NCBI GenBank assembly: GCA_963666995.1
Contig: OY762941.1
Coordinates: 5,456,001-5,520,000, forward strand
Length of the DNA: 64,000 bases
Direction: 5' to 3'
DNA from: Syntrophobacter sp963666995
Lineage (GTDB): Bacteria; Desulfobacterota; Syntrophobacteria; Syntrophobacterales; Syntrophobacteraceae
Shown here: positions 1 to 8,938 of the stretch, in pieces
Layout: every line of letters begins with the position of its first letter
Position numbering within the stretch: position 1 is the stretch's first letter
The notes under the pieces: model-generated
The model's input: the letters and a program-made list of their open reading frames with translations, nothing else
What the model was told of the DNA's origin: nothing
The model's database searches: none
Program-made: the position numbers and the translations under genes

Positions 1-638
1 AGTACTTCCATCTTCTCGGGATCGGTCACGAAGTAGGGTGAAATGTAGCCGCGGTCGAACTGCATGCCTTCAACCACTTCCAAAGTGGTTTCCATGGCTT
101 TGGCTTCCTCGACCGTGATAACGCCTTCCTTGCCCACCTTATTCATGGCTTCGGCAATGATGTTTCCAATGGTGATATCGTTGTTGGCGGAGATGGTCCC
201 TACCTGAGCGATTTCCTTCTGGTCCTTGGTCGGCTTGCTGATCTTTTTCAGCTCGTCGATGACCACCTGGACGGTCTTTTCGATTCCGCGTTTCAGGGCC
301 ATGGGATTCGCGCCCGCTGCCACCAGCTTGGAACCTTCATAGTAAATCGACTGGGCCAGGATCGTAGCGGTCGTCGTCCCGTCACCGGCGACGTCACTCG
401 TCTTGCTGGCTACTTCCTTTACCATCTGGGCGCCCATGTTCTCGAACTTGTCTTCCAGTTCGATTTCCTTGGCCACCGTAACGCCGTCTTTGGTCACAGT
501 GGGACCGCCGAACGATTTTTCAATGACTACGTTGCGCCCTTTGGGTCCCAAAGTCACCTTCACTGCATCCGCAAGGGTATTCACTCCGTTCAGCAGGGCT
601 TCGCGGGCTTTTACATCATAAATCAACTGTTTCGCCAT
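1..638 (-). CDS. groL: Chaperonin GroEL (Hsp60), N-terminal part, cut by window start
   Basis: The large chaperonin subunit folds proteins in an ATP-driven double ring capped by GroES. About 212 residues are visible, beginning MAKQLIYDVKAREALLNGVN; the ATP-binding signatures TLGPKGRNVV and DVAGDGTTTAT are present, as is the ISANNDITIG region of the intermediate/equatorial domains. The ATG at 636-638 is preceded on the minus strand by a good AGGGAGGAT-type ribosome site. The C-terminal two thirds lie outside the window. It follows groES by 56 bases and must share its transcript, hence the CIRCE operator upstream of groES should control it. Confidence 0.98.
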   Translation of the reverse strand, partial: MAKQLIYDVKAREALLNGVNTLADAVKVTLGPKGRNVVIEKSFGGPTVTKDGVTVAKEIELEDKFENMGAQMVKEVASKTSDVAGDGTTTATILAQSIYYEGSKLVAAGANPMALKRGIEKTVQVVIDELKKISKPTKDQKEIAQVGTISANNDITIGNIIAEAMNKVGKEGVITVEEAKAMETTLEVVEGMQFDRGYISPYFVTDPEKMEV

Positions 639-694
639 GAGGATATCCTCCCTTTAGTTCATCTCTTTGTGTTTTCAATTCGTCCCGAAATCTC

Positions 695-985
695 TTATTT
701 ATCTACGATCGCGAGGATATCGTCCTCACGCATGATCAGGAGTTCTTCTCCTTCCACCTTGATCTCGGTGCCGGCGTATTTGCCGAAGAGTACCCGATCG
801 CCCGCCTTGACATCCAAAGGCCTTCTTGAGCCGTCTTCCAGCACTTTTCCGTTTCCAACGGCGACAACTTCGCCCTGAATGGGTTTTTCTTTAGCCGTAT
901 CGGGGATGATGATGCCCCCTGCCGTCTTTTCTTCTTCTTCGGTGCGTTTTACGACTACACGATCATTGAGAGGTCTCAACTTCAT
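695..985 (-). CDS. groS: Co-chaperonin GroES (Hsp10)
   Basis: This is the 96-residue lid of the GroEL folding chamber. It begins MKLRPLNDRVVVKR, carries the mobile-loop segment EEKTAGGIIIPDTAKEKP that contacts GroEL, and ends in the usual LIMREDDILAIVD. Its length is normal for the family. An upstream in-frame start at 1006 would add seven residues, but the ATG at 983-985 has an AAGGAGTTG ribosome site and matches homologue starts. It is the first gene of groESL, preceded by a sigma70-type promoter and a CIRCE element. Confidence 0.97.
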   Translation of the reverse strand: MKLRPLNDRVVVKRTEEEEKTAGGIIIPDTAKEKPIQGEVVAVGNGKVLEDGSRRPLDVKAGDRVLFGKYAGTEIKVEGEELLIMREDDILAIVDK

Positions 986-1062
986 TGTGCAACTCCTTTC
1001 AGTCACGGTGAATTTTGGTTCGATGGAAAAAAAAGCGGTATCCCAGAAGTTGGACTACCTTG

Positions 1063-1089
1063 TTAGCACTCACCCTCAGTGAGTGCTTA
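1063..1089 (-). promoter_or_regulatory. CIRCE operator (HrcA binding site)
   Basis: TTAGCACTC, nine bases, then GAGTGCTTA: this is the CIRCE inverted repeat with the canonical nine-base spacer and one mismatch in the distal arm (consensus GAGTGCTAA). It overlaps the -10 box of the groES promoter by a few bases. That is the expected arrangement for repression by HrcA, with relief when GroE becomes limiting. The hrcA gene is not in the window. Confidence 0.95.
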
Positions 1090-1114
1090 TAATCACTTTG
1101 GGTTTATTTGGCAA
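1086..1114 (-). promoter_or_regulatory. Sigma70-type promoter of groESL
   Basis: Read on the minus strand there is TTGCCA (1109-1114), a 17-base spacer, and TATAAG (1086-1091). The -10 box runs into the CIRCE repeat. The -35 box lies inside the last codons of the pilS-like gene, whose stop is at 1104, so the promoter is embedded in the end of the upstream gene. Confidence 0.7.
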
Positions 1115-2819
1115 GAGAGAATGAGGGAGCGATGGGGAAAAAAAGAGTGAAGGTGGTTCCGGGCCGATCCTGATGGTGGGTTATCTCAAGCCGGCCTCCG
1201 GACCGCTGCAGAAGCTGGTATACGATACTCAGCCCAAGCCCCGTGCCGTGACCCTTCGAGGTGAAAAAAGGCTCGAATATCCTTTCCCGCATTCCCGCGG
1301 GAATTCCAGTCCCGCCGTCATCAATGTCGATCCTGGCCTCGCCTGACTGGTCGCCGTTCGTTTGCCGGCGGTTTACGGAGATCGTGAGGTCACCTCCGTC
1401 AGGCATGGCTTCCAGTGCATTCAGAAGAAGGTTCCAGAGTATTTGCCTGAGGTGGTAGGGGTCCATTTGGGAAACCGGGGTGCATTCAAACATCGTGCTG
1501 ATTCGGTGGACCGACGAGATGCGGCCTTGCGCGCGCAGCAATTCAAGGATTTCCCGGATGATCGGGCAGATGTCAACGTCTTCGATCTTCTGCGTTTCGT
1601 ATGCGCCCTTCGCAAGCCACAGGAAATCCTTCACCAGCCCGTTCATCCGGTTGACTTCGCGGTGAATGATGCTCATGAGTCGCGATTGGCGGGATCCTTC
1701 AACCGATTCGTCACGGAGCATCTGGACGGCTCCGCTCATCGCCGCAAGGGGATTTTTGATTTCATGCGCGATTTCGGCGGCCACCCGGCCCGCGACAATG
1801 AGGCGCTCCATCCGCCCGAGGTGCTCCTCCATCTCTTTTAAGCGCGTTAAGTCCTGAAAGATGAAAATCCACCCGGACCATTCCCCATCGGCGCTGTGCA
1901 GAACGGAAACCGTGTACCCGAGATAGAGTTCCTCGCCGAGCGGTGTGTGATAGCTGATTTCCATCCTGTCCGCCGGACCTCGCCTGGTTTTTTGAAAGGC
2001 GCCCGGCTCCCGCGGCCATGACATGGGCTCGAGGCTCGGGAAAATAGAGCTGAAGGACCGGCCTTGAATTTCCTCGGAACGAAGCCCGAGTATTTCCTGG
2101 GCAAAATTGTTGCAAAAGAGGACCAGCCCGGACGGGTCGAGAGTTATCAGTCCGCTGGTTATGCTGTGCACGATGTTCCGGTGAAGCATTTCAAGTTGAT
2201 GAAGATCCTTGGCCTGTTTCAGAATCTTCCGGCTCGATTTCTGCAATTCCTCAGCCAGGTAACCACTGACAAAAGCCACGACGTAGAACGCGGCGATGTT
2301 CATTAGTATGCCGTGGAAATAAGTCCCGCTGTCCCTCAATTGCACGGTTTCCGAGACGATCTGCAGAGGGGAAATCCATCCGAAATATTGGAGATCGAGG
2401 AGCAGTCCGTAGAACATGCCGCACATGGAGGCGGTCAAAAGGCTGCCGCGTCTGTGCAACAGAACGGCCGAACTGATGATCACCGGCATGTACAGGAACG
2501 AAAAGAGGCTGTCCACACCGCCCGAGAGAAAGATCAGGAAGGTCACCGCCGCCACATCGAAGAACATCTGCGTGTAGGCAAACTTCTTCAACCGCAGGGT
2601 GCGCCCCAGGCTCAGCGCCGCCACAATGGTGAAGATAAAGAGGATACAGGAGAAGTAATACAGAGGTTGAAGATGAGCGGAAAGCAGATCCTCCTCCCGC
2701 CTGCTCTGGACGATTATGGTCAGGAGCAGGAAGAAGACACCCAGGATTAGGCGAAAGAACAGCACCCCCTGGAGGTTCCTCCTGAGTGACATTTCCTCCT
2801 TAAAATAATCCTCCTTCAT
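1104..2819 (-). CDS. pilS: PilS/NtrB-type membrane sensor histidine kinase
   Basis: This is a membrane-bound two-component sensor of about 571 residues. Several hydrophobic segments (around residues 13-190, e.g. VLFFRLILGVFFLLLTIIV) are followed by a short coiled stretch, a PAS domain (SGLITLDPSGLVLFCNNFAQEILG), the phosphoacceptor box VAAEIAHEIKNPLAAMSG (His near 350) and a HATPase_c domain (NLLLNALEAM, GTGIP, GTGLGLSIV). The topology and the place directly after pilB-pilC point to PilS, which activates pilin transcription through PilR. No pilR follows; groES does. The ATG at 2819 lies just after the pilC stop but has no clear ribosome site; an ATG at 2792 with AAGGAGG very close by is an alternative. 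Confidence 0.85.
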   Translation of the reverse strand: MKEDYFKEEMSLRRNLQGVLFFRLILGVFFLLLTIIVQSRREEDLLSAHLQPLYYFSCILFIFTIVAALSLGRTLRLKKFAYTQMFFDVAAVTFLIFLSGGVDSLFSFLYMPVIISSAVLLHRRGSLLTASMCGMFYGLLLDLQYFGWISPLQIVSETVQLRDSGTYFHGILMNIAAFYVVAFVSGYLAEELQKSSRKILKQAKDLHQLEMLHRNIVHSITSGLITLDPSGLVLFCNNFAQEILGLRSEEIQGRSFSSIFPSLEPMSWPREPGAFQKTRRGPADRMEISYHTPLGEELYLGYTVSVLHSADGEWSGWIFIFQDLTRLKEMEEHLGRMERLIVAGRVAAEIAHEIKNPLAAMSGAVQMLRDESVEGSRQSRLMSIIHREVNRMNGLVKDFLWLAKGAYETQKIEDVDICPIIREILELLRAQGRISSVHRISTMFECTPVSQMDPYHLRQILWNLLLNALEAMPDGGDLTISVNRRQTNGDQSGEARIDIDDGGTGIPAGMRERIFEPFFTSKGHGTGLGLSIVYQLLQRSGGRLEITHHQDRPGTTFTLFFPIAPSFSLAK

Positions 2820-2838
2820 GTCGTATTCGATCCGCAAA

Positions 2839-4056
2839 TCACGATCCTCTACTGACGACGTCGGCGATCTGAAAGATGGGCAGGTACATCGCGACCAGCA
2901 GGCCGCCGATGGTAATGCCGAGGAAGACAATCAGAAGGGGTTCCAGCAACGATGTCAACGCTTCGACGGCGACATCCACTTCCTCATCGTAAAAATCGGC
3001 GATCTTCCCGAGCATTGTGTCGAGGGCTCCAGTCGCCTCACCGACAGCTATCATCTGAGTCACCATCGCGGGAAAGACTTTGGTTTCGCTGAGGGGTTCG
3101 GCAATGGGGCGCCCTTCGGCGATCGCCGATCGAGCTTCACGTATCGCCTTTTCGATCACCACATTGCCGGATGTGGCCGCCACGATTTCGAGACCGTCAA
3201 GTATGGGCACACCGCTTTGGAGCATCGTCCCGAGCGTTCTCGTAAAACGAGCCACTGCGACTTTTCGGATGAGAGTCCCGAAGACGGGAGCCATCAACAT
3301 GAGTTGATCGGTTGCCTGCCTGCCCCTGTTGTTTTTTCTTATCTGCCTCAAGCCAATCACGGCAAGGATAAATCCCAGAATGATCCAATGAAAGTAATCC
3401 TTTGCGAAATCGCTCAACTGCATCACAAAGAGGGTCATCGCCGGCAATTTCGCTCCGGCATCCCTGAAAAGTCCGGCAAAGATGGGAATGACGTAGATGA
3501 GAATCACCGCAACGACGAGCACGGCGATGGTTATCACTATGCCCGGGTAGGTCATGGCGCCCTTGACCCTTTTCTTCAGCTTGGCCGCCTTTTCAATATA
3601 GGCGGCGAGACGGTTCAGAATAACGTCGAGAATACCGCCCACTTCGCCTGCCGCAACAAGATTGACGAAGAGGTTGTCGAATACCTTGGGATGCTTCCGA
3701 ACCGCATCGGACAGCGTCGCCCCCTCCTCCACGTCTCTTTTGACCTTGCGGATGATCTTTTTGAACGCAGCGTTCTCCTGCTGTTCCTGCAGGATCTCGA
3801 GGCACTGAACGAGAGGCAGACCGGCATCGATCATCGTCGAGAATTGCCGCACGAAAATGACGAGGTCCCTTTCCTTGACCCTTCCCTGCAGGGCGGGGAT
3901 GTATTCGCTGATGTCCTTGGGTTTGGGCTTGAGACTCCTGATGGTTATGTTCTTCCTCGATACCATCTGGCGGGCAAGAACCAGATTGTCCACCTCGATC
4001 TCCCCTTTTTGCTTCTTCCCACTGCGATCAGTCCCGGACCAGATATAAACGGGCAT
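2839..4056 (-). CDS. pilC: Type IV pilus inner-membrane platform protein PilC
   Basis: PilC/GspF-family platform protein on which the assembly ATPase PilB acts to extrude pilin. The 405 residues start MPVYIWSGTDRSGKK and hold two copies of the T2SSF domain: the first has FVRQFSTMIDAGLPLVQCLEIL, the second FTRTLGTMLQSGVPILDGLEIV. There are three membrane spans, near residues 170, 220 and 380 (LEPLLIVFLGITIGGLLVAMYLPIF). Length and repeat arrangement are normal. It lies 77 bases after pilB and 19 bases before the pilS-like gene on the same strand, probably one operon. Confidence 0.95.
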   Translation of the reverse strand: MPVYIWSGTDRSGKKQKGEIEVDNLVLARQMVSRKNITIRSLKPKPKDISEYIPALQGRVKERDLVIFVRQFSTMIDAGLPLVQCLEILQEQQENAAFKKIIRKVKRDVEEGATLSDAVRKHPKVFDNLFVNLVAAGEVGGILDVILNRLAAYIEKAAKLKKRVKGAMTYPGIVITIAVLVVAVILIYVIPIFAGLFRDAGAKLPAMTLFVMQLSDFAKDYFHWIILGFILAVIGLRQIRKNNRGRQATDQLMLMAPVFGTLIRKVAVARFTRTLGTMLQSGVPILDGLEIVAATSGNVVIEKAIREARSAIAEGRPIAEPLSETKVFPAMVTQMIAVGEATGALDTMLGKIADFYDEEVDVAVEALTSLLEPLLIVFLGITIGGLLVAMYLPIFQIADVVSRGS

Positions 4057-4133
4057 GTCAGGCTCCTCACTTGGTATCTCTCGCCGATGGAAGGTGCCGG
4101 TCGATCACCAGACACCAAATTACCGTTAATCTT

Positions 4134-5828
4134 TCAATCCTTTGCTGAAGACCTTATCACTTCCTCCATTGAGGTGACCCCGGCTTTGAGCTTGTTGATT
4201 CCGCTCCGTCTCAGGGTGATCATCCCCAACCGAATGGACTCTTTTTTGATTTCGGCAGCGGAAGCGCCCATCAGGACAAGTTCCCGAACCTGCTCATGCA
4301 TGGGCATGACCTCGTACAGGGCCATTCTGCCCCGGTAACCGGTATCGTTGCAGACCGGGCAGCCCCTGCCCCGATAGCAGACAAATGTGCCCAGTTCATC
4401 CTCCCGCACACCAAGTTCAAGCAGAGTCTCGTGAGGAACTTCCTCCTCCTGGCGGCATTCCGTGCAGACCCGGCGCACCAGCCGCTGAGCGAGAACGACG
4501 TTGACGGCCGACGAAACAAGGAAGGACTCAACCCCCATGTTAAGAAGTCGGTTGATCGTGCTCGGAGCATCATTGGTATGAAGGGTGCTCAAAACCAGGT
4601 GCCCGGTCAGGGCCGCCTTCACGGCAATCTCGGCCGTTTCGAAGTCTCGAATCTCACCGACCATTATGATGTCGGGATCCTGGCGCAGGAAAGCCCGCAG
4701 AGCGGCGGCAAAACTGAACCCGATGGCATCGTGGATCTGCACCTGGTTGATTCCGACGAGGTTGTACTCGACCGGATCTTCGGCGGTCGAGATGTTGTGA
4801 CTGATCTTGTTCAGATCCGACAGGGCGCTATAGAGGGTGGTTGTCTTGCCGCTTCCCGTCGGACCCGTCACCAGCACCATGCCGAAAGGCAAATAGATCG
4901 CTTCGCGAAACGCCCTGTATTGAATTTCCTCAAAACCGAGCTTCGTCATATCCAACTGCAGGCCGGATTTGTCGAGGAGCCTCAGGACAATCTTTTCGCC
5001 GAAAAGAGTAGGGAGCACGGAGACACGGAAATCCATCTCGCGCCCCTTGGCTTTCAGCTTGATACGCCCGTCCTGTGGGAGGCGCCTCTCAGCGATATCC
5101 AGCCTGGCCATGATCTTCAGCCTGGAGATGATCGCATTCTTCAATTGGAGCGGAGGTCTCATGATTTCGTAAAGTACGCCGTCTATCCGAAAACGTACTC
5201 TCAAAACCTTTTCGTAAGGCTCGATGTGGATGTCGCTTGCCTGCTTGCGGATTGCATCCATGAGAATGAGGTTCACCAGCTTGACCACCGGGGCCTGTTC
5301 GGCGGCGTCTTCCAGGAACGACAGGTCCATTTCCTCCGTGGATTCAATTACATCCACATCGACTTCATCTTTCAGCATTCCCAGAACGTCTTCAAAATTA
5401 TCATCGCCCTGGTAGTGTAGCCCCAACACCTTCTTGACGCTGACTTCGGAAGCGACGTGGACCTGTATGTTCCTGCGCGTGAGGAAGCGCATGTCGTCGA
5501 TGACGAATAAATTGCCGGGATCGGACATCGCTACGTTCAGGGTATTGCCCAGCAACCCGAAAGGCACCGCCTGGTATTTCGTTGCGATATCGACCGGGAT
5601 CATACCGAACACGTCTTTTGGTATGGAAAGTTTTGTCAGGCTTACCTGGGGCACGCCGTATTGTTTTGCAATGAATTCGACCAGAACATCCTCACTGATG
5701 AACCCCAGTTTGAGCAGTATCCCCCCGATCCGCTCCCCCGTCTGACGTTGTTCATCCAGTGCACGATCGAGCTGTCCCTGGTCGATCAATCCTTCCTGAA
5801 GAAGCAATTCCCCGATTTTCTTGGCCAC
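4134..5828 (-). CDS. pilB: Type IV pilus extension ATPase PilB
   Basis: Hexameric cytoplasmic ATPase powering pilus extension. The 564 residues comprise an N-terminal MshEN/GSPII_E_N domain (KIGELLLQEGLI...GGILLKLGFI), a linker, and the T2SSE core with Walker A GPTGSGKTT (about residues 322-330), the Asp box, Walker B region RQDPDIIMVGEIRD and His box LTGHLVLSTLHTND. A tetracysteine zinc site (CTEC, then CPVC) is intact, as in active PilB rather than PilT. Translation starts at a GTG (5826-5828) behind AAAGG with eight-base spacing. It is the first gene of pilB-pilC-pilS; no pilin or pilT is in the window. Confidence 0.96.
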   Translation of the reverse strand: MAKKIGELLLQEGLIDQGQLDRALDEQRQTGERIGGILLKLGFISEDVLVEFIAKQYGVPQVSLTKLSIPKDVFGMIPVDIATKYQAVPFGLLGNTLNVAMSDPGNLFVIDDMRFLTRRNIQVHVASEVSVKKVLGLHYQGDDNFEDVLGMLKDEVDVDVIESTEEMDLSFLEDAAEQAPVVKLVNLILMDAIRKQASDIHIEPYEKVLRVRFRIDGVLYEIMRPPLQLKNAIISRLKIMARLDIAERRLPQDGRIKLKAKGREMDFRVSVLPTLFGEKIVLRLLDKSGLQLDMTKLGFEEIQYRAFREAIYLPFGMVLVTGPTGSGKTTTLYSALSDLNKISHNISTAEDPVEYNLVGINQVQIHDAIGFSFAAALRAFLRQDPDIIMVGEIRDFETAEIAVKAALTGHLVLSTLHTNDAPSTINRLLNMGVESFLVSSAVNVVLAQRLVRRVCTECRQEEEVPHETLLELGVREDELGTFVCYRGRGCPVCNDTGYRGRMALYEVMPMHEQVRELVLMGASAAEIKKESIRLGMITLRRSGINKLKAGVTSMEEVIRSSAKD

Positions 5829-6000
5829 TAATCCTACCTTTCAAAAACCACCCGGTCGTTTCAGTAACAACTAGTCTTTATAACGGTGAATTCGACCTTA
5901 TACTTTACAGATTCAGGGCGAGACCGAATCTCCGGACCCGGGCCGGAGGTTCGGACCGTTTTCGAACTGCAAAATCGCGAAAAAAGCCGTTCGAAAACAC

Positions 6001-6028
6001 TTGACAGATCCAAAATCCCCGATATCAT
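6001..6028 (+). promoter_or_regulatory. Sigma70-type promoter upstream of the PxxKW protein gene
   Basis: Perfect -35 TTGACA (6001-6006), 16-base spacer, -10 TATCAT (6023-6028), sixty bases before the start codon at 6089. Together with the strong ribosome site it suggests a well-expressed single-gene transcript. Confidence 0.65.
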
Positions 6029-6088
6029 TCAGTGCGGCTTAAATCCGAGAAACATACTCAAATAATAGGAAAAACGGAGGTGCTTGTC

Positions 6089-6370
6089 ATGATTTGTGAG
6101 ACTGTAAAGGCCGGTGCGGAGTGTGCCTTCATGACCCGGTCAGGATGCGGCTACAATGGAGGCTTTTGCCACCCGGTCATCGAACAGTGCAGTGGTTGCC
6201 AGCGTTCAACGGAATGGCCCGCCGGAGTTTATTGCAGCAGCTACCCAAACCCCGCCATAAAGTGGAGGTCGAGCAATTGCAACTTTGCAACACATGCAAA
6301 GAGCGAACAGCAAAACCAGCAGAAAGTCAACCCTCTTAAGGCCTCCAAACGCAACAACAAAAAGAAGTAA
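6089..6370 (+). CDS. PxxKW family cysteine-rich protein
   Basis: A 93-residue protein of the deltaproteobacterial PxxKW family. It shows the family layout: ICETVKAGAECAFMT, a central run of cysteines (CGYNGGFC, IEQCSGCQRS, VYCSSYPNP), the naming motif P-A-I-K-W, and CNFATH. The tail is rich in Lys, Asn and Gln. The cysteines suggest metal binding or redox work, but the function is not established. The ATG at 6089 is favoured over 6032 because of the upstream CGGAGG and the family's usual MICE start. It stands alone between the pil operon (opposite strand) and the 2-oxoacid oxidoreductase genes. Confidence 0.88.
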   Translation: MICETVKAGAECAFMTRSGCGYNGGFCHPVIEQCSGCQRSTEWPAGVYCSSYPNPAIKWRSSNCNFATHAKSEQQNQQKVNPLKASKRNNKKK

Positions 6371-6763
6371 AACAAGACGGCTTGTGAGAGCAACGTCGGT
6401 GGGATATTCACATCCGGCATGATGTTGCTCTCGTCTGCCCCCAATCCATTTTGCGCAGCCTCCGAGAGATCACAGAGCCGCCGGTTTCTGCGGCCGGGCT
6501 CTCAACTTGGCGTCCATCCACACGCCGCTGTCAGCCTGACGGCTTTGTCGTCTATGTCTCAAGTTCATTATGCCGCTGATCGTTCGCTTCTTTTTGTTTG
6601 ACTTCTTTCGAGTCCCTCGTTATGGGATTAGGGGAATTCAAGCATTGCCATATCCCCTGACATTTCAAACAGCAAGAAGGTGGGTTCGCCCGTTCCGCGG
6701 GGACATCATCTCCGGAAGTGCGACGACCCACGCAATGAGTCTGGAAGAAAGGAATTCGTCGAA
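6371..6763. other. 393-base intergenic region with a long-loop inverted repeat
   Basis: No credible gene. Inverted repeat GAGAGCAAC (6386-6394) / GTTGCTCTC (6424-6432) follows the PxxKW gene and may act as a terminator or mRNA 3' structure, although no T run follows. The remainder is the leader of the oxidoreductase operon; no clear promoter was picked out. Confidence 0.5.
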
Positions 6764-7972
6764 GTGGGACACACGCTTATCTTAACCGGGACTCAGGCCG
6801 CTGCTCTTGCGGCCAGGCTATGCCGCATTCAGGTCATCGCGGCCTATCCCATCACTCCTCAATCCAAGATCCCGGAGGTGCTTTCCGAATATGTGGAACG
6901 AGGGGAACTCAAGGCGGAAATCGTTCGGGTTGAAAGCGAACATTCGGCCATGGGAGTCTGCATCTCGGCATCCACCGTGGGGGCCAGAGTTTTTACGGCT
7001 ACCGCGTCAAACGGATTGGCTTACATGCACGAGCAACTCCATTGGGCAGCGGGCGCCCGGCTTCCCATAGTCATGCCTGTGACCAACAGGGGCATCGGCG
7101 CTCCGTGGACGATTCTGAACGACATGCAGGACACCATCGCCCAGCGCGACACCGGCTGGATGCAATTTTACTGTATGAACAACCAGGAAGTGCTCGACCA
7201 GGTGATTTTGGCGTACAGGGTAGCCGAACAGCTCATGATTCCAATCATGGTATGTTTCGACGGTTTCAGACTTTCGCACACGATGATGCCGGTGAACGTT
7301 CCAGCCCCGGAGGATGTGGATGCTTTCCTGCCCCCATATCAGCCCTTGCACATCCTCGACCCTGAAAAGCCGGTGGACATCAATCCGGTGGTCATGGCCG
7401 ACCCCGCGCGAGACTCCGAGGGCAATCTCTGTCCGGGCTACATGGGATTCAGGCATAGACTTCAGGAAACCATGGAATCGGCCCTCCCCGAGATCGCCCG
7501 GGAGGGCGGATTGTTCGGAAAGTCGTTCGGCAGATCTTACGAGGACTGTCTCTACAGGTACAAAACGGACGATGCCGATTTTCTCTTCCTTACGATGGGA
7601 TCCCTCGCCAGCGAAGCGAGCGAGACGGTTGACATTCTGCGCGAGCGGGGGATCAGGGCGGGAGTGATCGGGGTCAGGGTGTTCAGGCCGTTTCCTTCAA
7701 AGTCTCTTGCCGAGGCGACGGCAAAGGCCGAAGCCGTGGCGGTCATCGAGAAGGCCATAAGTTACGGATATGAAGGCGCGCTTTCGACCGAATTCAAGGC
7801 AGCTCTTTTTAGTCACGACGGGCATCGGCCTGTGGTGTTCAACTATATCGCGAGCCTGGGCGGCACGAACGTCAAGCCGACGGACCTGCTTGAAGCTGCC
7901 GATGAGACCATGGATGCCGTGGGGAAGAACTCCCGGCAGGAGAAACCCCGCTGGTTGAATTACGGAGTTTAG
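6764..7972 (+). CDS. 2-oxoacid:ferredoxin oxidoreductase, alpha subunit (PorA-like)
   Basis: Alpha chain of a thiamine-pyrophosphate enzyme that oxidatively decarboxylates a 2-oxoacid (pyruvate or a branched-chain analogue) to acyl-CoA with ferredoxin as acceptor, or runs in reverse. Family marks are AAYPITPQSKIPEVLSEYV, the ESEHSAMG region, TASNGLAYMHEQLH and a C-terminal transketolase-like half (DFLFLTMGSLASEASETV). About 402 residues from a GTG at 6764 with an AAAGGA site; an upstream ATG at 6680 would add 28 unconserved residues. The beta subunit follows after 32 bases. No gamma or delta subunit lies beside it, so substrate and electron path are uncertain. Confidence 0.9.
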   Translation: MGHTLILTGTQAAALAARLCRIQVIAAYPITPQSKIPEVLSEYVERGELKAEIVRVESEHSAMGVCISASTVGARVFTATASNGLAYMHEQLHWAAGARLPIVMPVTNRGIGAPWTILNDMQDTIAQRDTGWMQFYCMNNQEVLDQVILAYRVAEQLMIPIMVCFDGFRLSHTMMPVNVPAPEDVDAFLPPYQPLHILDPEKPVDINPVVMADPARDSEGNLCPGYMGFRHRLQETMESALPEIAREGGLFGKSFGRSYEDCLYRYKTDDADFLFLTMGSLASEASETVDILRERGIRAGVIGVRVFRPFPSKSLAEATAKAEAVAVIEKAISYGYEGALSTEFKAALFSHDGHRPVVFNYIASLGGTNVKPTDLLEAADETMDAVGKNSRQEKPRWLNYGV

Positions 7973-8004
7973 GTAAAGGTCAGGAAAGGATAGAAATTAC
8001 CGTC

Positions 8005-8904
8005 ATGTCAGTCAATCTCATGGAACTTCCGGAACAGGAATTTATTCTGCCCGGTACTCGTACCTGTGCCGGCTGCGGTTTACCCATCGCATACCGATAT
8101 ATCCTGAAGGCCCTCGGGCCCAAGACCATTGTGACTCTCCCCGCGAGCTGCCTCACGATCCTCCATGGCATCTACCCAAAGACCCCCATTGCCGTTAATT
8201 CGGTCAACAACACCTTCGCCGGCACGGCGGCATCCGCTTCAGGGCTGGTTGCCGGCCTCAAGGTCACGGGTCGTGAAGACTTTACCGTCCTGGCAATGGC
8301 GGGCGACGGGGGGACCTACGATATTGGAATCCAGGCTTTGAGTGGGGCGGCCGAACGGGAAACCGACTTCATATATACCTGCTACGACAATGAAGCGTAT
8401 ATGAACACGGGAGTGCAGCGATCGAGCGCCACGCCGAGCGGAGCCGTCACCACCACGACCCCCCTCATCCCGAAACAGCAGGTAAAGAAGGACTTCATGC
8501 GGATCATGGAGGCCCATAATCCCGTGTATCTTGCCACGACGTCTTCCTCCTATCCCGGGGATCTGTACGAGAAGTTCCTGAAGGCCAAACCCATGAAAGG
8601 CACCCGGTTCATCCATGTGGCGGTGGCATGTCCTCCGGGATGGGGATACCCGACAAAGGACACCGTCAGGATCGGGCGGCTGGCGGTTGAATCCGCAATC
8701 GTCGTTCTGTACGAGGTGGAAGGAGGCGTTTTCAGGCTTACCGGAAAGAGCTTGAGCATGGCAAAGAGCGGGCGGAAGCGCCCTGTGGATGAGTACCTCA
8801 AGCTCCAGGGCCGGTTCCAGAAAATGAGTCCGGAACAGCTCTCGGAATTCCAGCGGCAGACGGACGAACATTGGGAGAAGTTCCTCGGGCGGGCAAGCTC
8901 CTGA
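8005..8904 (+). CDS. 2-oxoacid:ferredoxin oxidoreductase, beta subunit (PorB-like)
   Basis: TPP-binding partner of the preceding alpha subunit, 299 residues. It has the N-terminal CAGCG cluster cysteines, a further conserved Cys in LPASC, the TPP/Mg site GDGGTYDIGIQALSGAAER, the PorB signature YDNEAYMNTGVQRS, and a late Cys in VACPPGWGYP. These four cysteines fit the single [4Fe-4S] cluster of PorB. Length is typical of pyruvate synthase beta subunits. A terminator follows at 8939-8985, so the operon carries only these two subunits. Confidence 0.92.
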   Translation: MSVNLMELPEQEFILPGTRTCAGCGLPIAYRYILKALGPKTIVTLPASCLTILHGIYPKTPIAVNSVNNTFAGTAASASGLVAGLKVTGREDFTVLAMAGDGGTYDIGIQALSGAAERETDFIYTCYDNEAYMNTGVQRSSATPSGAVTTTTPLIPKQQVKKDFMRIMEAHNPVYLATTSSSYPGDLYEKFLKAKPMKGTRFIHVAVACPPGWGYPTKDTVRIGRLAVESAIVVLYEVEGGVFRLTGKSLSMAKSGRKRPVDEYLKLQGRFQKMSPEQLSEFQRQTDEHWEKFLGRASS

Positions 8905-8938
8905 ACGAATTCGAAGTGGAAATTCCCGATCTGATGAA

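Noticed and set aside
2818..4338. 506-codon open frame opposite pilC
   Set aside because: Antisense to pilC and the end of pilB, which have full domain support.
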